Shown here: positions 43,201 through 55,200 of the stretch, piece by piece
How the letters are laid out: each line of letters begins with the position of its first letter
How positions within the stretch are numbered: the stretch's first letter is position 1
Assembly: GCA_032718475.1 (NCBI GenBank)
Contig: JAUCBJ010006670.1
Location: 20,257 to 84,256 of the forward strand
Direction of reading: 5' to 3'
DNA: 64,000 nucleotides
From: Nemertoderma westbladi
Lineage: Eukaryota; Xenacoelomorpha; Nemertodermatida; Nemertodermatidae
The notes under the pieces: model-generated
What the model was told of the DNA's origin: nothing
Databases searched by the model: none
The model's input: only the letters and a program-made list of their open reading frames with translations
Made by a program: the position numbers and the translations under genes

Positions 43201-46200
43201 GAGAATCAGTTGATTGTAGTAATAATGAACGCAATCAAAGTAAATATACAAACCCTGACATTATAAAGAATACTAAGGTGGACAATGTGTTGGGAACCAA
43301 TGATCCACATAAACTAGCTACCAAGGATACAATGCAATTGGGAACCAGGGATTCATGGCAACTGGGAAACAATGAGCCATGGCAACTGGGAACCAATGAG
43401 CCATGGCCATCTAGAATCAATGATCCTCGGCAACTGGCAACCAAGGATACTGGACGACTTTTTGGAACTAATAATCTGCAGCAACTAGCAACCAAGGATA
43501 CTACGCACATTGGAACCAATGATATCGGGCATATGGGAACTAATGATCCTAAGCAACGAGCAACCATGGATACTAAGCAAATGGGATCCAAGGATACAAG
43601 GCAATTGGGAACCAAGGATACGAGGCAATTGGAAACAAATGATATGAGGCAATTGGGGAGCAAGTATGAAGGGTTAGAATCAAGGAGGACACTGAAGCGA
43701 GCAGTGGCTGATGCCATTGTCGAGACACTGACTCCACATTATAAAATTGGACGCTTCAAGAGTAAAGAATCCTTTAAACATTGCGCTAAAAAGTTGACCA
43801 ATGAAACCGTCGTGCTATTAGATGGGGTTACAAATCCAGCTGATGTAGAACTTATTATCACCAACCATGTTGCTTTAGCCTTGGGATCCCTCCCTCTATC
43901 TATAGGTTGATATAATAGTAGACAGGTGAATTGCATGTATAGTGGGATTGGCGAGATGAGATAATTTTAATGCAGTTCAACCAGGTTGAAGGACTTTTTG
44001 TGCATCAAAATTAACTATATCAAATACATATTTTTTTAATTTAATTGAAATAATGATTTGTACTTTATTTACCCAATATATATAATAATACACAGCTTGT
44101 GTGAGAAAATATTTTTGTTCCAAAACATGTTTATTAAAAATGTAAATATTTCAATGTATAATTATTTAATCGATCATGGAAAACAAGTTGTTTTTTCACG
44201 GATGTTACGTGTGTGGTGAGCTAGCGAAGAGGAAAAAGTAATGAATGGATAAAGTGAGAAATTAATTTTTCTCAGTTCTCTTAATTATTTTCTTCTTAAA
44301 TGGCTGCTTTATCCGTAACTATATGGTATTTAGTAATTTGCAAGAAATACACGTTAATGAAATGTTCTAGAACAAAAAAATGTATTAGAACATTTTTAAC
44401 TTTTGATTGTTATTTTAGTCCTAGCAGATACAGCAAATGTTGTCGGGAGGTCGCAGAGTCATAATGAATTAGTATTATATGACCTGTCGGGAGGTCGCAG
44501 AGTCATAATGAATTAGTATTATATGACCTGCCAAGCCAAGTAATAATTGTGAGGATAATAACGAACCTGCCTATTAATAGGCCAGGGTAGTTCTTGTCAA
44601 GAGTTGAGCCGTTCAAAAACACGATGTGGTTGTGTGTGTGTGTATATATGTATAACCATCCAATATCTCAAAAACTCAATCAGGTACGCAAAAATTTTAA
44701 TAACAAACTCTACATAAATTTTGGTTGCGCATAAGACTATATTTTTTGTGGCGTTTCGATCATGGGGTCACTGAAAAATAGCGGTTTTGAAAATTTAAAG
44801 TCGAATTTCACCGATTTCAACTCGTCGAGTATGCACCAACTTTTTTATTTGGGCTATTCAGTCATTTGAGAAACATATTTGAGTCTCAGAATCTTTTCAA
44901 ATATCGCCAATCTCGCACAGAACGTCGCCAAAATTTGTTAGTCCGGCAAAAAAACGCACAAATTCGTCTAAAAGAGTAAATTATTTGGTTGCAGAATAAT
45001 ATGATTCAACTAGAAAAGCCAGCCAGCTGGCTGTAAGGAGACCGTCCATAGTCAAACGTTGTGTTAGTTGTGTCCCTCCTCATTCATTATCATCAACCTA
45101 TAAACCATTTAAACGGCCCAGTGCTTACAATTCAATTACCTGGCCTCCCATCTAACATAGCAGTGAGTAACCTTATAGATTATTGTCATTGGATTCACTG
45201 GGAAGAGCTATTCATTAGGTGGGGTAATAACAAACTTACAGTTACAGTTGATGTTTGATTACTGTCTGGGTTAGAGTAATATACTTCTCTGCAGTTTGGG
45301 CTATCCATTTAATAAATAGTAGTAGCTTACTAGGCCCACATAAGTACCAGCAACTGGTGTTTCTATCGTTGAGTTGATGGCAATTTTCGTGTTTCCATTT
45401 TTGCTCACTCAGGGTACTGCGGTACTGGTTTGAGGGGCAGGTTCGTTTAAAGCCAGCTTGCTGGCTTTCTAGTGTGAAACTAATGCAATATCCGAATATA
45501 ATAAGTTTGGGCGGACCCAAGTATAATAGTCCAAGAGGGACCGGTAAGCGCATACGGTACGACTGCTAGGTCTACTGCAGGCAAGGCAGGACAGCGGTCA
45601 CTAGGGGCCGTGTCATCTAACTAGCTGACGGGAACGTGATATCTTTAGAAGTAAAGATCATTTTCAGTCAGTTAGTTAGTTAGTTCTAAAGTACATTGGA
45701 ACTAATGACGTTTGTTATGTATATTGTTATGTATATATATATATATATATATGTATAACGAACCTTTTACGCCCATTGAATATGTAAAAACGGTTTACAT
45801 ATGCAGTGGCGATTTCGTTCCCAAATATATATTGACGTTCTGTACTCATTCGAAGATACTTTGTAAAGCGCATGAAAATAATGAGTGTATACAGTAGCGT
45901 TTTCGTCAAGAAAAAATTCGTCAAAACTTACGATCTTTTAAAAAAACACAGTATGTTAGTTTTATACAGTATAATTATGTAACAAAAATTGTTAAGTGTA
46001 GGTAAACTTTACTGACTTTCAAGTACTGTACAAGTAGAGTAGTTGTATTGAGTAGGATATCAGCCTACTGTATATACAGTAGTGCAAAATTACTGTAGGC
46101 CTACTATACATTCCGATTATTCTGTGTTTCTGTTTATTTATTATTTAATTATTAATTCACAACCAAGTTTGATATATTTTGTTTTATTAAAACCCTATAT

Positions 46201-49200
46201 CACTATATAACCTGACAATTTCAAATGGGAAGGGGGGGGGGATATACGCAAGAAATATTTAACCTACTTCAAGGGAAAATCGATGCGCAAATACCACCAA
46301 CCAGCAAGAATGAAATGGGAACTTACGATATAAACTCTCATGTCACTCAGTTTCCCCTTTCTTCACACATTTATTCCCCTTGTAAGCTTAATCCGTGCTT
46401 TGTTAGCGTTAGGTAAACATGCGAACATTAAACATACAATTTCATTTCAGACGTTAATAAAATTATGTTTTGACGACCAACAAGTTACATTACATACTGT
46501 AGTAGGCCTATGTAAAAAAACGATGATACGTAAACATTGATACGTAAACAATGATACGTAAAGTCAATCGCCAGAGACTTGACTTTACCTGACATACTTG
46601 ACTTGACTTGACATTGACTTGAAATATACCCCATTTGGCTTTGTCATCCTTCAGTTGATATAATTCAATTCTCATACTTGATTTGACATACACATACTTG
46701 ACTTGAAATTCTTCTGCCAAAAGAAGTCAAATATGCTAAGTTAAGTACGTCAACTTTAAGTCAAGTAAAGTGATCACTTAAACAGGCTATGATTTCTACA
46801 TTATTTATGTATACATTTTGTCATTGTCACCACTATATTTCGTCAATTTAAGTCGATGAAATGCCAAAGGTAGGAAAAAATAAACATTTAAAGTCACAAA
46901 TACGCCACAAATAATCCAAGTCGACATTTTATATATAGGAATATATAATGTAACAAATTCTCCAATCGGTGTTGCTAAAACGCCTTTCGTATAAAAAATA
47001 AATCTAAAGGGTTACAAATACGACGTATTTGTAACCCTTTAGATTTATTTTTAAACTTTCCGCGATGTGAAGACAAGCTTTGTATGTGACGACATACAAA
47101 GCTTGTCTTCATATCGCGGAAAGTTTTGCTATCAGTCGCATTTTTTCTAAGCCCTGACATATTATGCATTAAGCCTATTTATATTAGCCTACTGTACCAG
47201 ACTGAAAATTATATTTTTTAGATTGTTGGCTGGTTATATTTACTTAACATACTGTACTTTATTTGACATACAGTATTTGACTTAGCTTATTCTACTTGAC
47301 ATAATTGACTTGACATACTTGACTTGACAAAGTTGATTTAACTAAGATGTGCCAATAATGCTCCCACAGGAACCATCAGCTATTACAAAAAGCCCGATAA
47401 TTGTCAATCATCTAAGTCATCTTCAGGATAACCAATTTCATAATATAATAGTCGATTTTTTTGGAGTCCAGCCAATGGCATTCTAGAACGGTTTATGTAG
47501 CACAATGTAGCGACGTCATTAAGTACGCTGATTTGCCAACCCTGCGAGTTGGTAAATATTCGGATTCTAGGCCTGGGACGGTATTATGATGGGGGGTGGT
47601 AGTGCTGGTGTCAAGTCTAGCATGTCAAGTCAAGTATATCAAAATAAATTAGAAATTAGAACCTTAACATTCCTACACCATTACTGAATATAGTGTCTTT
47701 CTTTTAGTGTCGATATTATATTGCCCAGTTGCGCCGTTATTCTTCGTATTTATAGTGAATTCTGGGTTCCAAAGGAAAGGTATCATGGAAGCGTGTCAGA
47801 AAACGCGGCTAAAAGCGCGGAAAAAACGCCTCAACGAAAATGGCCTTCTCAGTAGGCCTTGTGCAAATTATTATTTTTTTTCTACCTTTGGCGTTTTATG
47901 GACTTCAATTGACGAAATTGTTTCATAATGCGATTAAGTTGTGACAATGAAAAAATATATGCATAAATAATGGAATCAAGTGTATTCACAGTGTTGAAGT
48001 CAATGGCTTCTATGTCCAACTCAATTTATCGATTAAACTCAATGATATTGAATTTATTTTCCTTAAAGTTACCCACTCTTCTACACATGTGTGTGAAAGT
48101 CAAAGCCAAGCTGACATTAAAGCATAGAACATCGCCGTGACCGTCACAAAGGTCGAACCCCCCTCCCCCTGTCACAAAATGTCACGCAAAAAAGACTGTC
48201 TACCCCCCCCCCCCCCCCCCCCCTAGTGCGTGACATACTTTATGAACGCCCCCCTTGTCATTTTATCGACTTCAATTGACGAAATAGTTCCATTATGCGA
48301 TTAAGTTTTAACAATGAAAAAATTTATGCATAAATATTGTAGCAGACATAGCCTGTTTAAGTGATCACATTACTTGAGGCACTTGACTTCTCTTGGCGGA
48401 AGAAATTCAAGTCATGAATTTCAATTCAAGTATGTCAAGTCTGGTCAATTCAAGTACATATGTTGGGTCAATTATTTTGTCAAGTCAAGTCCTAGTTTGT
48501 CAAGTAAAGTGTATCAAGCGAAGTCTAGTATGCCAAGTCAAGCACATTTATATCAAGTGAAGTCAAGTATATCACGTCAGTTATGTCAGGCCAAGTCATG
48601 TCAAGTCAATAATTTCAAGTCAAGTAAAATATGTTAATTTGTCAAGTCAAGTAATGTACAGTATGTTACGTAAATATGTCAACAGAAGTATATCAAATCA
48701 AATAGGCCTATATCTTTAAGTCAAGTGGAGTATGACAAATAAATTATGTCAAACCAAAAATCACAAGCCATGTCAAGTACCGATATGTCAAATCAAGTAT
48801 GACAAGTCAAGTATGTCAAATGAAGATGGTAGAAATGAAATGATAGATGGGATTCAGTTGTTTCGGTCGCTCTCTCTATGTATAGATAGTAAACAGCAAT
48901 ACAGATTAGCGTCGAACTTTATATGAAATACCAGTTGAAGACAGTTTTTACTTAGAAACCATGAAATGGAGACTAAGCTTAATTCGCATTATTTTATAAT
49001 GAAACAGTAAATGAAATTTTCATATCTATTTTAGTTTTGGAGTTATTTGATTTTTTGTAGACCTCACTTATTTTGAAATTAGTATAAATTTAAGTGGTCA
49101 ATTTTTTGTAAGATAAGCTATTACTTTTTCAACATACTATAATTGTATTTGTCCTACAGGATAATTTTCGCTATGAGTTTTCCTGTTCAGTGATTTCATT

Positions 49201-52200
49201 TCAATTGTTACTTTCCACGGCTGACGGATTCTAGACTGTCCATCAGTCTGTCTGTCTGTCTGTGTGTCGGTTTGTCTGTCAAAATTAGGGAAATATGATA
49301 TGTAACAAAATATTTTGCTTGTGGGTGAAATGAAATCACTGACCAAGAAAACCCCATAATTATTTGTTAATTTGATATATTTCTCAATTTTGACAGACAA
49401 AAGACAAACAGGACAGACAGACCGACAGACAGACAGACGTAAAAACATTAAATAATCAATCAAACGTAAAAAAAATAGCTACCGGAAATGAGATCACCGA
49501 CCAAGAAAACCCCATAAATAGATATGTTTCTTAATTTGATTTATTTCTCAATTTTGACAGAAAGACAGACCGACAGACAGACGTACAAACATTAAATAAT
49601 AAATCAAACGTAAACATAGATATCAGAAATGAAATCACCAACCAAGAAAACCCCATATATAAATTTTTTTGTTAATTTGATTTAGTTCTCAATTTCGACA
49701 GACAGATAGACAAACAGACAGACAGACAGACAGAAAGTCTAGATTTCTTTAAACTGGAAAAGTGAAATTTTAACTGTAATTACCACCCAGTGACATTTTA
49801 AATGTTATCACCACCCAGAAAAACCTTATAACACAAATTTTGAACAGTTTGTGCACTTCTTAAATTTTAACAGACTGACAAACCAAAAACAGACAGACTG
49901 ACTGACATGCAGACAATCGTCTAGAATCGATATATAGTGAAAACCGATATCGTATTTTAAATCATCGGCAAATAAAAACCCAAAAGCAAAAAAATTTAGG
50001 TGGTGGTGTTATATTTATTTATTTGTTACATTTTTGACAGAGAAACAGACAAGTATTCAGACAAACAGACAGAGTGACCTCCAATAAAAATACAAATTAA
50101 AATATTGTCGCCAAAGTTCCATACACTGATGTGTATCTGAATTCTGACGTATGTACCTAATGTTTTACAAGTCTGCTTTGAAATATCGTAAAAGTTTACA
50201 TAATAATCCCCCCAATTACAGAAAATTGGCGGGAACGTTTGAAACTCTCATAACTTTAAAGCCGTTTTTCTCAAAACTTTGTTAATATTTGGTCATTAGA
50301 CTACTAATTTTCAAAACTCAATATCTTTATCGGATTTGAAATCTGTTTTCAGTGTTCGATTCAGCATAAAAATGTGTATTTGAATCAATAAAAAAACACA
50401 AAATTATTTTTTGTAACCGTAGGTCGGATTCTTGATCAAACCCCACATTTGTAGATAATTAGTCATTATTATCATATGTAATAAATCACACAAGAATTTG
50501 CACCACAGGTTTCTTGGACGTATTTTTAACTTGTATATTTATTTTTTATACAACAGACGTGTTTCATCAGTACTAATTACATAATTTGTTACATTATTCA
50601 TTCTTGCTGTATATATTGCATATAATGGCGAATTAATGCTATTAACTTTTGACGCATTTGCAACTATATATATATATATTTCATGTGTATGATAAAAAGG
50701 CATATGTTACATACATATATCGCATCATTTTACTACAATTCAACATTATTTTGGTGATAGCATTAACTAATGTTTCCTTTATTAAATGAGAATAAAATAT
50801 TTAAAACAAAAATAATATCTAAAAGTATTAGTTAGTTAGTTTATTTATGATGATCTTAATCTGAACACTGTATATTGTATAATTCATAGCCCCATAATAA
50901 AAATAAATTGGCAAGATACCATCATATCAGTTCATTATTACCAGCATTAATTCAACACAGTGGCGATCCACTTAGACTATTTACTCTATCTAATGGAAAC
51001 TACCAGGGCCTTCATAAAATAATTCATATAATAGTTATTTTATGAAGGCCCTGAAACTACCCATTTACAAGCGAGTTTATCATAAGTGAAGCAGTTTAGC
51101 ACAGAAAAAGCTTTCTTCGTGGTGGATTAAGTAATTTTATGTTCATTGGTACTTTGCACTGGTTGAACAAAAAAATAGTGTGTGACATCTGACTTTAGAC
51201 CTAAAATACACTGAGAGCGCCACTAAGGCGTAATCGTTACAAGTAGTCAATACGCCCAGATATCCATGATAACGCCCTTGTTACATTTCCCAAAATCGTT
51301 AAAACGCCGTTATACATAACCATTTATGTCGAATTCGCTACGTGTTACATCTATATATATATGTTACGTATATTATTACACGACAAGTGACGTTGCGTTT
51401 GAACTAAAGTACTTTTAGAACTAATACCGCTGGTAGGCATGCAATAAATTATTGTACTTCAACCAACCGCAGAGCTCAGCTATATGAGAATAATTATGAA
51501 TAGTAGTACTACGGATCTAGGACACTTCCCCCCCGGACACTTCCCCCCCGGACACCTCCCCCCCGGACACTTCCCCCCCGCCCAAGTAGGACACTTCCCC
51601 CCCGGACACTTCCCCCCGGACACTTGCCCCCCGGACACTTCCCCCCCAGTTAAAGTGTTAAAATTAATCTGGGTGCATCAAAGCAACAAACAAAAGTTAA
51701 AGATGGTTACAGGACAAGTTGTATCTAGACAAGTTTTTTCAAAATTATAAAAGAAACATTTTTATAGTCAAATTTTGTTTGTTTTTCTTTTAATTCTTTT
51801 AATTTCTTTTAATTGGGGGCTGCCGCCCCCAAACCCCCGCTTCTTTTCTTGGGGGGTGCCGCCCCTAACCCCCGCTTCTTTTCTTGGGGGTTATCGCCCC
51901 CAGACCCCGGCACTTCCCTGAGTGCCCGTGGTGAAAGACTTAAGACCACTTTGAAGTAATTAATTCATGTTTGTATCATCAGATAATAAATTGAATAAGC
52001 CTAAAGTAGGAGCTGTATTGAATGTTAACCAATTTAATATATAAATTACTACAATATTATATAATTCAACAAAATCCTATTAAAAATATTGCAAGTAACC
52101 AGGAAATTTAATATATAGTGTGTATAATATCTATATAGTATGTATAGTAGTAATATATATATCAATATGTAATGCTGAACACAGAATACAGGTCGACGCA

Positions 52201-55200
52201 TGTCGATTTTACCCTGGAGAGGTATAATTTTGATTGCAACAATAATATTCATCCCCATCTGCTACAATTTGAAGAAGACTATTACATAATATTACCTATA
52301 ATTAAAACAATTAATTATTATAATTCTATAGTTAATAAACACAGTATATCATTCCGGGGATGGAATTTTTAGGTCATCTAATATAATTAATTGTTTAAAG
52401 ATTAGCAAACAATTCGATGTAATGGATACAACTTATCTGGATACAAGCGGTCCGTTTACCTTACAAAATGAAAAATACGAATGTGCGAAGTTAAGAACAG
52501 TCGGGGGGAAGTGTCCGCGGGGGGGAAGTGTCTGGGGGGAAGTGTCCGGGGGGGAAGTGTCCTACTTGAGCGGGGGGGAACTGTCCGGGGGGGGGGGGGG
52601 GGGGGAAGTGTCCGAACACCAGTACTACATTTTCATTGGACACACTAAAGGCTATCATTGCAGGAAATATATATTAGCTTCCTGGGATTGGAATGCAGCT
52701 CCAGCCATATTATTACTATTATACTACACATTGCATACACAGGCGATTAATGCAGTAATGCTAGTAACCAATTAATAAATTAATTGGAGTTGAGCTGTTA
52801 ATGCAACTGTAATTAAAGATGTAATATTATGGTTTTGTTCAGAAAAGACAAGCCTGTTCGCTTTTAGACTGCCTGTTCAATAGAAGTGGATTAGGTGCAA
52901 GTGGCTGAGCTGGTTAGCGCTACTGATGAGGCCTGATATGCTGAAACATAGGCATAGCGCTGGTTCAAGCCCCGGTGACGCGATTTCTCATTTTTTCAAT
53001 TTCTGAACAAAACCATAATATTACATCAGTAACCAATTGGGCATATGTACAAACAAAGAGCAAACATTCACTTTTCACCTTTCCTGATAATTGTTGTATA
53101 CGGAATGAATTTAGAATTATTTAAAATTTATATTTGCATAATTGTACCACTATTTTGCAATAAATATGGTTCCTATTTAACACACAAGGTGGCATCCTCT
53201 GCCGATTTCTAATATTATATTAAGATGAAAAATACAAGTCACTAAAAGAGTCAGATCTGAAATACAAAAACTTGCGATTTTTGCACTTTCAAACCATATT
53301 AATTGGCCACTTTGCAGGCAAAAAAGTTTAACAAATGTTAAGATTATATTTCTAAATCACTCCGAAACAGGCAATAATATTCAACATTCTACCATGATTA
53401 GAACACGAAATATCGATTATTATCAATTTCAATATTTGCACAACATTAATTTGTACTTATTTTTGCAATTAGTGTACTTTTCAAATGTTGTTTACTAAGA
53501 ACCAGAGTTAGAAATGTTTGAAATAAGTTAAAGGAAAATATTGAAATCTTAAACACGCCATCTAGTGGTAAAAAGTAGTAATGTACAATTGTACATATGA
53601 TTTAAATGAAATATTGACTTTTTTGCAAATTCCCCTATTTCCACGGATTTTGATGTATCATCGGTTCTGGTGGCCCTAATTTGAAAAAGTTATATATTCT
53701 TGGGGCTAATTGTTTCGTCTTTCTTTGAGATTGGTTTCACTACATGTCCTATCAAGGGCTACTGTAACGAATCTACTATATGCCCTGACCTGCCGGAGCC
53801 GAGAATGCTTAACCTTGACAAGGCAGTTTCGTTGGCACTTAATCCCTGCGGAATTTGGAGCATAGTTGCTGTAGATGATATGAGAGGCGTTGCGAGCCCT
53901 TAAGGCGCCCCCCCCCCCCCCCCCCTCAATAATTTACAACTTTTCAGTATGACGTTTTTTTTTCTTAAGTATTATATCTAACAGTATAAATAACAATATC
54001 AAATCTACTTATTATACACTAGTTTGATGTTGTGTTATAAAATAAATATATTGAATGGAACTTAAATGGCGAGCGAAGCGATCAGATAATTATTTTCCAC
54101 ATTTTTCGCTTATGACACTAATGTCCTGTATACTGTACTGTATCACAATCCCTGACTTTTCACTGATTTGTCCTATTTTTACAAGAATTCCCCGACATTT
54201 CAGCGCCCTTGGGTGAGTGCCCCCAGGGGAACGTCCCCCCTCGCTACGCCTCTGGCTCGATAGCGGGAGGCCATGGCGCCGTATATTGACGACATACAAA
54301 GGTATCAACAAGTAGTATTTCCAGGCCTACCTTTTATCTGAGCCGCTAGCTCAATGGTTAGAGTGTCAGACTTAAGGTCACCAGTTCGATCCCACCGGGA
54401 TGTCATTGCCGACTTTGCAAAAGCTGTGCCCAACGAAAGTTATAATATACATAATGGCATAACACGGTATAGAATATAGCCGAATGGCCTCGCACGATAA
54501 ATCATGAAATAAATGATCAGTTACACTAACCTTATCTCCAAGGTTACTGGGGCTAATTATTTTAAAGAATGGTGATTCGTCGTGAGTCACTTTAACAAGT
54601 CGGGGAACTTTGTCGTTATTTCGTAAAATCAGCGGCACCTAAAAACGACAGAAGAAATCAGTGAAATAATAGGGGGCATAATCTGTTATAGATTCTCTCC
54701 ATACAAATAATACTGCTAAATCTACATACTTAATTAGGAGCCCGCTTGACACCGGGATACTTACTGTAAAAATCTCAGGGATACTTGCTGTAAAAATCTC
54801 AGGATATATAACACTGACTGACTGACTGACTGATAATTATCCAGGTTCAGGCACTTCCTGCCTGGCGATTTTGATGAAATTTTGCAAGTGCATTGCTTTG
54901 GTGGTTCAGATTATATGTGTTGTATTCGATATATTTAGTTTTTTGACATTATTTAGTCGCGAAATTAAAAGCAGTGGTAAAATAACAGCTGGTGTTCATG
55001 ATGAAATATGGCTTAATAATATGTTATACACAGTCATAGTAAAACGCGTGGTTGGTAAAAGTTTTACTAGTAGGCTATAAGGAAAGGCAATGTTTACTCA
55101 CACATAAGCTGTGGGTTTCTAATGTATTACCCCATAAGGGACTGGCCCAGGGGAAGTTGGACGCAAATAACAGATGATTACTCTCAGAAATAAAACTGTA

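Larger units (their letters stand above)
43911..46504. other. RECQL5 3' flank in HYDIN intron 3
   Basis: No canonical AATAAA stands out in the first 300 bp after the stop. GAAAGCCAGCCAGCTGGCTG at 45,014 and GCCAGCTTGCTGGCTTTC at 45,452 are small palindromes. No gene found. Confidence 0.5.
46505..48830. mobile_element. Candidate fold-back element with CAAGT-iterated arms
   Basis: The left part (46,555-46,770) is full of ACTTGACTTGAC and the right part (48,370-48,830) of GTCAAGTCAAGT, so the two are in inverted orientation. Inside these, 46,757-46,880 is the reverse complement of about 48,255-48,375 (shared AAGTGATCAC, AGCCTGTTTAAGTGATCAC and TATGCATAAAT blocks). A further direct copy of that block lies at 47,870-47,975. 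Inverted arms built from short tandem repeats recall Drosophila FB elements. Twin hairpins at 47.0-47.1 kb lie inside. No coding region. Confidence 0.55.

Noticed and set aside
47707-47928. 73-codon plus-strand frame
   Set aside because: No family resemblance, and it overlaps an internal repeat of the fold-back candidate.
49137-49463. 108-codon minus-strand frame
   Set aside because: Product of GTCT/GACA microsatellites (TDRQTDGQ-type residues).
52895-52985. Functional tRNA-Leu or tRNA-Ser
   Set aside because: Acceptor stem not complementary and the spacing is odd; kept only as tRNA-like.
53700-53903. 67-codon Cys-containing plus-strand frame
   Set aside because: TTG start, no splice partner and no recognised motif.
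54339-54410. Functional tRNA gene
   Set aside because: A and B boxes are good but acceptor and T stems do not pair and the tail is shared with another copy, so it is a SINE.
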